Positions 43,852 through 49,846 of a stretch of 64,000 bases of DNA are shown here, in pieces; position 1 is the stretch's first letter; the number at the start of each line of letters is the position of its first letter. The stretch lies in contig NZ_JAUOQT010000002.1 in NCBI RefSeq assembly GCF_030547245.1, forward strand, positions 434,001 to 498,000. The letters are read 5' to 3'. Made by a program: the position numbers and the translations under genes. The notes below the pieces were generated by a model, which made no database searches, was not told the DNA's origin, and saw nothing but the letters and a program-made list of their open reading frames with translations. The stretch comes from Oceanihabitans sp. 2_MG-2023. Its GTDB lineage: Bacteria > Bacteroidota > Bacteroidia > Flavobacteriales > Flavobacteriaceae.

Positions 43852-46425
43852 ATGAAAAAACACTTATTTATTCTCTGCTTTTTTATTCTTAGATTGGGTT
43901 TTTCTCAAGATTTAGAAAATGCCATATATGAAGCAACAGAAACTTTTAATGCAAGTAAAAGCGAAGCCACTCTTAGCACACTTGATAAAAAAATAAGTGC
44001 ATTTGAAAATAACTTAACTACCGAAGATGAATATTTTGCTTTCATAAATCTTCTAGCAAATAAAGCATTTTATTTAGATGCTTCAAATAAACAACAACAA
44101 GCCATTGCTACCTATGAAAAAGCATGGACGCTGTACAAAAAACAAAATGTAGTTAGTTATGATATTACAGAATATTGTTTAATTCCATTGGGTACATTAT
44201 ACCATAAAACAAAAGATTACACCAATGCTGAAAATATTATTAAACAATATCTTTTTCTTGCTGAAAAGCAAAACAACACAAGTCAAAAAATAACAGCATC
44301 CATTAATTTGGCAACTCTGTATCAATCTATAGGAAGCTACCAGTTAGCATATGCAACAGCAAGTAAAGGGTTGCTTTTTAAAAACCTAAAACCTTATCAA
44401 CAAAAAACACTTAAGACCATACAATCTAGAAGTTCCCTTTTTATAAAAAACAAAGTTACTATTATAGATAAGGTAATTACTCCTGGATTTCACACTAAAG
44501 AATCTGAAATAGATATTACATTAAAATATGAACAAGCTCTAAAAAACAAAGACTATAAAGAAGCACAAAAAAACTTCAACAAACTTAAAAATCGCAACAT
44601 AAACAATCTACAATCCGGTCGTGAATATGCGAAATTAGCTTTTCAAGAAGGACAACTGTATTACTTATTAAAAGACACCTTACAAGCAAACAAATATGTA
44701 AACTATGCATTAAAAATTTTGCTTCCGGGTTTAGAAGAAAAAAAGCTTCCAAACAAAAATCAATTATATCCAGAAAACACTTTTATTGATATTTTTGATT
44801 TACTTGCAGAAATACAAACGAATCCAGAAAAAGCATTGGCTTGCTATGATTTAAGTTTTTATGCTTCGTCTTTAATAGAACAAAATATCACTTCCCAAAA
44901 AGGGCAACTTTTTAATCTTTATGCCAATAGAATTCGTAGCGAAAAATGTCTTAACATTCTTTATCAGCTTCAACAAAATACAGACAACACTCAATATACC
45001 GAACGTGCTTTTTATTATGCCGAAAATCAAAAAGCAAGTATATTAAAAGATGTCAAGACTAAAAAAACACTTCTAGATCAACACCCAGAAGACAGCGTAC
45101 TAATTAAGCAAAACCTGCTTATTAAAAAAGAAGAACAACTCACCAACCAATTAATAAACACTCCTATTAATAATGCTTCTGCAACAGAAAAAAACATATT
45201 AAGACAAGAACTTAACGCAATTAGTATTGCTTTAAAAGAAGTAAATATTAAAGTTCATAAAAAGTATACTATTTCTGAACAAATAGAGAAAATTCGATTA
45301 GAAAGTTTAAAAGCAAAACTACAAGAAGACCAAGCTGTTCTTGTTGAGTATTTTTATGGAATACATTACATCTATCAATTTATTTTTTCAGACAAAGCAG
45401 CTCGTTTTAATCGTATAAAATTGAACGCTGAAAACAAAAACAATATTTCTAATTTCATTAATTATTTTAATTCGAGTGCAATCATAAATAATAATATTTC
45501 AAAATTTACAGAAGATGCATATACAACTTATAAAACGCTATTATTAGATGAAATAACAGATAAAGAAAATGTCATTATTATTCCTGACAGTAGATTGAGT
45601 TTTATTCCGTTTGACGCATTATTAACTGCAAACACAGAAAGCACCTCTTTTTCAAAGATGCCGTTTTTAGTTAAAAAACACAAACTGATTTACAATGCTA
45701 ATGCTTACTTATATTTAAATCAAAACAAAACAAAGAAAAAAGAAAGTCTACTAGGTATTTTTCCAGTATTTGAAGGAACAAACCTAGAATTAATATATTC
45801 TAAAACAGAAGCTGAAAACATAGAAGACATTTTGCATGGAGATTTTCTTTTACAAGCAGAGGCAACAAAAAATAAGTTTATTGAAAAAGCATCAAAATAT
45901 AGTATTATTCATTTATCTACACATGCAAAAAGTGGTAATTTTAAAGAACCTGCAAGTATTGATTTTTATGATGAAACCTTAAGTTTAAACGAACTATATG
46001 GCCTTAAAATAGAAGCAAATCTTGTTGTTTTAAGCGCCTGCGAAACTGGAGTTGGTGCATTACAAAAAGGAGAAGGCGCATTAAGTATAGCTAGAGGGTT
46101 TCAATATGCAGGAGCAAATAATGTATTATTTTCACTTTGGCAAATTAATGATTTAGCTACTTCGCAAATTATGACGTCCTTTTACAAAAATTATAGCAAA
46201 CACAAATCCGAATTTATAGCAAACAATATTTCAAAAATTGAATACCTAAATAATAATGAAATAAATAATATAAAAAAATCCCCCTATTATTGGAGCGCTT
46301 TTGTTTATTATGGAAATGTAACACCAAAAACAGAAAGCTCTTTTTCATTATATGTGTTAATAACTATACTATCTCTAATATTACTTGTATTTTTATTCCT
46401 TAAATTTAATAGAAAGAACACATGA
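43852..46425 (+). CDS. Membrane-anchored TPR-CHAT domain protease
   Basis: 857 aa from the ATG at 43852; a TTG three codons earlier is less likely. Signal peptide at 1-19; TPR-type helical repeats (about 40-300); a coiled linker; and a CHAT domain (about 480-815) with the likely dyad His691 (H-L-S-T-H-A) and Cys730 (V-V-L-S-A-C-E-T-G), followed by E-G-A-L-S-I-A-R-G-F. One C-terminal span (about 830-850) leaves a short basic tail. This places the caspase-like domain in the periplasm, with the tail inside. The next gene starts within its last codon (ATGA overlap). Confidence 0.88.
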   Translation: MKKHLFILCFFILRLGFSQDLENAIYEATETFNASKSEATLSTLDKKISAFENNLTTEDEYFAFINLLANKAFYLDASNKQQQAIATYEKAWTLYKKQNVVSYDITEYCLIPLGTLYHKTKDYTNAENIIKQYLFLAEKQNNTSQKITASINLATLYQSIGSYQLAYATASKGLLFKNLKPYQQKTLKTIQSRSSLFIKNKVTIIDKVITPGFHTKESEIDITLKYEQALKNKDYKEAQKNFNKLKNRNINNLQSGREYAKLAFQEGQLYYLLKDTLQANKYVNYALKILLPGLEEKKLPNKNQLYPENTFIDIFDLLAEIQTNPEKALACYDLSFYASSLIEQNITSQKGQLFNLYANRIRSEKCLNILYQLQQNTDNTQYTERAFYYAENQKASILKDVKTKKTLLDQHPEDSVLIKQNLLIKKEEQLTNQLINTPINNASATEKNILRQELNAISIALKEVNIKVHKKYTISEQIEKIRLESLKAKLQEDQAVLVEYFYGIHYIYQFIFSDKAARFNRIKLNAENKNNISNFINYFNSSAIINNNISKFTEDAYTTYKTLLLDEITDKENVIIIPDSRLSFIPFDALLTANTESTSFSKMPFLVKKHKLIYNANAYLYLNQNKTKKKESLLGIFPVFEGTNLELIYSKTEAENIEDILHGDFLLQAEATKNKFIEKASKYSIIHLSTHAKSGNFKEPASIDFYDETLSLNELYGLKIEANLVVLSACETGVGALQKGEGALSIARGFQYAGANNVLFSLWQINDLATSQIMTSFYKNYSKHKSEFIANNISKIEYLNNNEINNIKKSPYYWSAFVYYGNVTPKTESSFSLYVLITILSLILLVFLFLKFNRKNT

Positions 46426-46865
46426 AAACTTTACAAGAGTTTTTACTAAAACAAGAGTATTTAAAAATAAAACTGAAACTCACTAAAACAAATCATTTTG
46501 AAATTAAGGCCTCAATAAATGGAGTGAAAGGGCTTTTTATTTTAGACACTGGAGCTTCTAGTTCTTGTGTTGGTTTTGAAGCTATAGAAACCTTTAAGCT
46601 TAAAGTTAAAGATTCTGAAATAAAAGCAGCTGGAGCTGGAGCAACAGATATGCTGACTCAAATTTCTAAAAAAAACAAATTAAAAATTGGGAGATGGAAA
46701 AACGAAAAAACAGCGCTTATCCTATTTAATCTCACACATGTTAATACGGCACTTACCAACCATAACGCAAAACCAGTAGATGGTATTATTGGTGCAGATA
46801 TATTAAAAAAAGGGAAAGCAATTATTGATTATGAAAAGAAATATTTGTATCTAAAAAAGGCCTAA
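46422..46865 (+). CDS. Retropepsin-like aspartic protease
   Basis: 147 aa, a single-domain aspartyl protease of retroviral type. L-D-T-G-A-S-S at 41-47 supplies Asp42, and the I-I-G-A-D-I-L segment near 125-131 is the flap-side partner block. It should dimerise to be active. There is no signal peptide or membrane span, so it looks cytosolic, on the other side of the membrane from the CHAT domain. Start and CHAT stop overlap by four bases. Substrate unknown; the neighbouring CHAT tail or response regulator are candidates. Confidence 0.8.
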   Translation: MKTLQEFLLKQEYLKIKLKLTKTNHFEIKASINGVKGLFILDTGASSSCVGFEAIETFKLKVKDSEIKAAGAGATDMLTQISKKNKLKIGRWKNEKTALILFNLTHVNTALTNHNAKPVDGIIGADILKKGKAIIDYEKKYLYLKKA

Positions 46866-46883
46866 ATAACTAAACTATTTTCT

Positions 46884-46912
46884 TACATTTACCAGTAATA
46901 GCAACTATTACT
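46884..46912 (+). promoter_or_regulatory. Putative promoter and palindrome in front of the response regulator
   Basis: TACATTTA (46884-46891) resembles a -7 element. Just after it AGTAATAG, CAA, CTATTACT (46894-46912) is a perfect 8-bp inverted repeat that would lie at the transcript start. It could be a 5' hairpin or a binding site. Confidence 0.4.
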
Positions 46913-46924
46913 CCCTCAAAATTA

Positions 46925-47557
46925 ATGAACACTTCTATAATCATAGCAGACGATCATCCATTAATGCTTCGTGGCATTCAAGATTTTTTAGCTTCTAAAG
47001 GCTTTAATATATTAGGAAGTGCTCCAGATGGACAAGCAGCCTATAATCTTATTGTAAAAGAAAAACCAGATATTGCGCTTTTAGATATTCGAATGCCATA
47101 TATGACGGGATTAGAAGTTGCAGCAGAATGCAAAAAAAACAATCTAGATACTAAAATCATTTTAATCACTTTTGATAAAGAGGAAGAAATTTTTGATAAA
47201 GCAAAAGCACTTGGTATTTACGGTTATATATTAAAAGAGTTTGCTATTGAAGAAATTGAAACATGTATTGCACATGTAGAAATGGATGAACCTTATTTTA
47301 GTGAAGAAATTGCAGACTACCTCAACAAATCGGAAACAGTAAATAGTACAAGTGTATTAGAAAACCTTACTAAATCGGAAAGAAAGATTGTATTGCTTAT
47401 CTCCGAAAACATGACTAGTCAGCAAATAGCTGATAAGCTTTTTATTTCTGTTAGAACAATAGAAAAACATCGCTCTAACATTGTTGCTAAACTAAAACTT
47501 GACAATAAACCAACAGCGCTTTCTATATGGGCTAATTTAAATAAAGATAAGTTTTAA
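46925..47557 (+). CDS. NarL/FixJ-family response regulator (orphan)
   Basis: 210 aa. Receiver domain at 1-120 with acidic pair Asp9-Asp10, phosphoacceptor Asp54 (A-L-L-D-I-R-M-P), Thr82 and Lys104, all intact. A LuxR-type helix-turn-helix at about 145-205 (L-T-K-S-E-R-K-I-V, Q-Q-I-A-D-K-L-F-I-S-V-R-T-I-E-K-H). No histidine kinase is encoded in the window. It follows the retropepsin gene by 59 nt. The stop codon is directly followed by the first of five palindromes of the kind LuxR-type dimers bind, so it is the best candidate to control the downstream array. Confidence 0.92.
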   Translation: MNTSIIIADDHPLMLRGIQDFLASKGFNILGSAPDGQAAYNLIVKEKPDIALLDIRMPYMTGLEVAAECKKNNLDTKIILITFDKEEEIFDKAKALGIYGYILKEFAIEEIETCIAHVEMDEPYFSEEIADYLNKSETVNSTSVLENLTKSERKIVLLISENMTSQQIADKLFISVRTIEKHRSNIVAKLKLDNKPTALSIWANLNKDKF

Positions 47558-47579
47558 AAATACGTAGAACTACGTATTT
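47558..47579. promoter_or_regulatory. Operator palindrome, unit 1
   Basis: AAATACGTAG, AA, CTACGTATTT: perfect 10-bp arms, starting the base after the response regulator stop codon. Its right end lies at the -33 position of the promoter whose -7 element is TACCTTTA at 47600-47607. Confidence 0.8.
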
Positions 47580-47612
47580 CACATGTCAATAACATAACAT
47601 ACCTTTACACTG

Positions 47613-47681
47613 CTATTAATCAGTTCTTAGGGAGAATTGTTAAAGGCTCTAGTTTTTTTAAGCTAGAGCCTTTTATTTTTT
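47613..47681 (+). ncRNA. Putative small RNA 1 of the array
   Basis: Predicted about 69 nt. It starts about 5 nt after TACCTTTA (47600-47607) and ends in the terminator formed by AAAGGCTCTAG (47642-47652) and CTAGAGCCTTT (47663-47673), with a T-rich tail to 47681. There is no ATG or credible frame. A single-stranded stretch with TTAGGGAGAATTG lies between the 5' end and the terminator and could be a pairing region. Transcription start is inferred from the promoter consensus. Confidence 0.7.
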
Positions 47682-47700
47682 ATAGCCTATTTTTATTAAA

Positions 47701-47722
47701 AAATACGTAGAACTACGTATTT
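47701..47722. promoter_or_regulatory. Operator palindrome, unit 2
   Basis: Identical to the unit 1 palindrome (perfect 10-bp arms, AA spacer). The -7 element TATCTTTA at 47743-47750 again starts after a 20-nt gap. Confidence 0.8.
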
Positions 47723-47755
47723 TTTATATCGATAACATAACATATCTTTACACTG

Positions 47756-47824
47756 CTATTAATCGGTTCTTTAGGGAGAATTGTTAAAGGCTCTAGTTTT
47801 TTAAGCTAGAGCCTTTTATTTTTT
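47756..47824 (+). ncRNA. Putative small RNA 2 of the array
   Basis: Predicted about 69 nt, with the same body as RNA 1 apart from a substitution and an inserted T before GGGAG. Terminator arms are at 47786-47796 and 47806-47816. The loop T-run is one shorter than in RNA 1, so no reading frame is conserved across it while the stem is unchanged. Confidence 0.7.
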
Positions 47825-47842
47825 ACAGCTCTTTTTATTAAA

Positions 47843-47864
47843 AAATACGTAGAACTACGTATTT
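47843..47864. promoter_or_regulatory. Operator palindrome, unit 3
   Basis: Identical palindrome; the -7 element TACCTTTA is at 47885-47892 after the same 20-nt gap. Confidence 0.8.
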
Positions 47865-47897
47865 CACATGTCAATAACATAACATACCTTTACACTG

Positions 47898-47968
47898 CTA
47901 TTAATCAGTTCTTAGGGAGAATTGTTAAAGGCTCTAGTTTTTTTTTAAGCTAGAGCCTTTTATTTTTT
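47898..47968 (+). ncRNA. Putative small RNA 3 of the array
   Basis: Predicted about 71 nt, equal to RNA 1 except for two extra Ts in the terminator loop. Arms are at 47927-47937 and 47950-47960, with the T tail to 47968. Confidence 0.7.
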
Positions 47969-47987
47969 ACAGCCTATTTTTATTAAA

Positions 47988-48009
47988 AAATACGTAGAAC
48001 TACGTATTT
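47988..48009. promoter_or_regulatory. Operator palindrome, unit 4
   Basis: Identical palindrome; the -7 element TATCTTTA is at 48030-48037 after a 20-nt gap. The promoter half is close to that of unit 2. Confidence 0.8.
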
Positions 48010-48042
48010 TTTATATCGATAACATAACATATCTTTACTGTA

Positions 48043-48121
48043 TGCTATTAATTAGTTTTTAGGGAAAATTATTTTTGCAAGAAAACTCTACATTATTATA
48101 ATGTGGAGTTTTCGCTTTTTT
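48043..48121 (+). ncRNA. Putative small RNA 4 of the array (diverged body)
   Basis: Predicted about 79 nt. The 5' part keeps TGCTATTAAT and TTAGGGA, but the terminator is new: GAAAACTC (48081-48088) pairs with GAGTTTTC (48106-48113), extended inward by ACAT/ATGT and outward by GC/GC, then six Ts. No credible ORF. The different 3' half suggests a changed target or an ancestral form. Confidence 0.65.
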
Positions 48122-48294
48122 AACAAAAGCGAATAATATAAGCTCTCGTATTTAGATACTATAAATTTCCTTTTTTATATCTCTTACCGCATACATCTAT
48201 TAAAACTTAATTTTTACACTTATTTAACCAAAAACGACCTAACCGCTAAAAAACAACAGATTAAAGTGTTTTTACTCAAAAAATAAAATCTAAA
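48122..48294. other. AT-rich spacer between units 4 and 5
   Basis: About 170 bp with no gene, promoter consensus or palindrome that I can see. Its first bases (AAAAGCGAA) can pair with the TTCGCTTTT at the end of RNA 4 and may add to termination. Confidence 0.5.
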
Positions 48295-48344
48295 AAATAC
48301 GTATATCTACGTATTTCATTTGTGCTTTATCTGTTTTATATTTA
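48295..48344 (+). promoter_or_regulatory. Operator palindrome and promoter, unit 5
   Basis: AAATACGTAT, AT, CTACGTATTT (48295-48316) is the same palindrome with one mismatch in the left arm and a changed spacer. TATATTTA (48337-48344) starts after the same 20-nt gap. It drives a small ORF rather than a small RNA. Confidence 0.78.
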
Positions 48345-48416
48345 CAGTGCTATTAATCAATTACTTATAATCACTTTTTAGAATAACATAATCTAAAGAG
48401 TTTAAATTAGGAAAAA

Positions 48417-48536
48417 ATGGAAAATACTCTAGAAATGGAAAACAACCTAAATTTCACACACAAACTACTTATTGCTGGTTTAGTTATTTTAGTTATTACA
48501 ATTATACTAGTTAACATTTATGTAAATTTCTTTTAG
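48417..48536 (+). CDS. 39-aa single-span membrane protein under the array operator
   Basis: ATG at 48417 preceded by an AGGA-like site 5 nt away, stop at 48536. A polar N-terminus of about 15 residues (M-E-N-T-L-E-M-E-N-N) is followed by a strongly hydrophobic span from about 17 to 36 ending near the C-terminus. The leader keeps TGCTATTAATCA, as in the small RNAs. A strong terminator follows. No family recognised. It could be a small membrane regulator of, for example, the CHAT protein, or a short toxin-like peptide whose message is held by the RNAs; both are inference. Confidence 0.7.
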   Translation: MENTLEMENNLNFTHKLLIAGLVILVITIILVNIYVNFF

Positions 48537-48558
48537 TTTTATTTTAGTTAATTAAACA

Positions 48559-48593
48559 AAAAAAGCGCGATTTTAGGGATATCGCGCTTTTTT
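48559..48593. terminator. Bidirectional terminator between the small ORF and odhB
   Basis: AAAAAAGCGCGAT pairs with ATCGCGCTTTTTT across a 9-nt loop. T-runs occur on both strands, serving convergent genes. Confidence 0.9.
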
Positions 48594-48613
48594 ATTTATA
48601 AACTTTTAAAATG

Positions 48614-49825
48614 TTACATTTCTAAAGCTTTCTTAATATCGTTATTCATTAACAATTCTACTGGGTTTTCTAGGGCCTCTTTAACAGCCACTAAGAATCC
48701 TACAGATTCTTTACCATCAATAATTCTGTGATCATAAGATAGTGCCACATACATCATTGGGTGAATTTCTACCTTACCATCTACAGCTATTGGTCTTTGA
48801 ATAATATTATGCATACCTAAAATCCCACTTTGAGGTGGATTTATAATTGGTGTAGATAACATACTTCCAAAAACACCTCCATTAGTAATAGTAAATGTAC
48901 CACCTGTCATTTCATCTACAGTAATTTGACCGTCTCTTGCACGAAGGGCTAAACGTTTTACTTCAGATTCAACACCTCTAAAAGATAAGTTTTCTGCATT
49001 TCTTATTACTGGAACCATAAGTCCTTTTGGTCCTGATACTGCAATCGAAATATCTACAAAATCGTAGGTTAACATTTCTTTTCCGTCTATCATAGAGTTT
49101 ACAGCAGGATACATTTGTAATGCTCTTACTACTGCAAGAGAAAAGAAACTCATGAATCCTAAACCTACACCATGCTTTGCTTTAAAGTCTTCTTTATATT
49201 GAGTACGTAATTCAAAAATTGGAGTCATATTAACTTCGTTAAACGTAGTTAACATTGCTGTTGTGTTTTTAGCTTCTACTAAACGCTCTGCTACTTTACG
49301 TCGAAGCATAGACATTTTACTTCTAGAAGAACCTCTATTTCCACCTGTTGGTGTCCCCATTGAAGGTACTGCTTGTACAGCATCCTCTTTAGTTACTCTA
49401 CCATCTTTTCCTGTTCCTTTAACAGCAGATGCTTGCATTCCTTTTTCTGCTAGAATCTTTTTTGCTGCAGGACTTGCTGTTCCTGTTGCGTAAGTCTCAG
49501 TTTTAGGTGTTTCTGCTTTTGGAGCTTCTGCTTTAGGTGCTTCTACTTTAGCTTCTGTTTTTGGAGCTTCACCTCCTTCTGGTTTAGCTGCACTTGTATC
49601 AATTAAACATACCACTGCTCCAACGGCAACAGCATCTCCTTCTTCTGCTTTAAAAGTAATTGTTCCACTAGCTTCAGCAGGGAGTTCTAATGTTGCTTTA
49701 TCACTATCTACTTCTGCAATAGCTTGGTCTTTTTCTACATAATCACCTTCTTCAACTAACCATGTTGCTATTTCTACTTCTGTAATAGATTCTCCTGGTG
49801 AAGGAACTTTCATTTCTAAAATCAT
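48614..49825 (-). CDS. odhB: Dihydrolipoyl succinyltransferase (2-oxoglutarate dehydrogenase E2)
   Basis: 403 aa. Lipoyl domain at 1-76 with the lipoylated Lys in V-D-S-D-K-A-T; an Ala/Pro/Lys/Glu linker; a peripheral-subunit-binding domain at about 112-150; and the catalytic domain with D-H-R-I-I-D-G near the C-terminus (His/Asp active site). It passes succinyl groups from E1 to CoA in the TCA cycle. It starts 21 nt after the E1 stop. Confidence 0.96.
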   Translation of the reverse strand: MILEMKVPSPGESITEVEIATWLVEEGDYVEKDQAIAEVDSDKATLELPAEASGTITFKAEEGDAVAVGAVVCLIDTSAAKPEGGEAPKTEAKVEAPKAEAPKAETPKTETYATGTASPAAKKILAEKGMQASAVKGTGKDGRVTKEDAVQAVPSMGTPTGGNRGSSRSKMSMLRRKVAERLVEAKNTTAMLTTFNEVNMTPIFELRTQYKEDFKAKHGVGLGFMSFFSLAVVRALQMYPAVNSMIDGKEMLTYDFVDISIAVSGPKGLMVPVIRNAENLSFRGVESEVKRLALRARDGQITVDEMTGGTFTITNGGVFGSMLSTPIINPPQSGILGMHNIIQRPIAVDGKVEIHPMMYVALSYDHRIIDGKESVGFLVAVKEALENPVELLMNNDIKKALEM

Positions 49826-49846
49826 GCTCTATAATTTTACTTTATA

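Larger units (their letters stand above)
47558..48121 (+). repeat. Four-unit tandem array of palindrome-promoter-small RNA-terminator
   Basis: Units begin at 47558, 47701, 47843 and 47988 (periods 143, 142 and 145 bp). In each, AAATACGTAG and its reverse complement are separated by AA, and a TAnCTTTA element starts 20 nt after the palindrome. Units 1-3 carry the same transcript body and terminator; unit 4 has a diverged body. Units 1 and 3 are near identical, and the promoter halves of 2 and 4 are near identical, so a two-unit block was duplicated. Not a CRISPR: no short direct repeats with unique spacers and no cas genes. Confidence 0.9.

Noticed and set aside
47638-47666. TTG-started mini-ORF inside the array RNAs
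   Set aside because: The frame breaks between units because the T-run length differs; there is no ATG and no ribosome site.
47558-48316. CRISPR array reading of the tandem repeats
   Set aside because: Units are about 145 bp with promoters and terminators; there are no short repeats with unique spacers and no cas genes.
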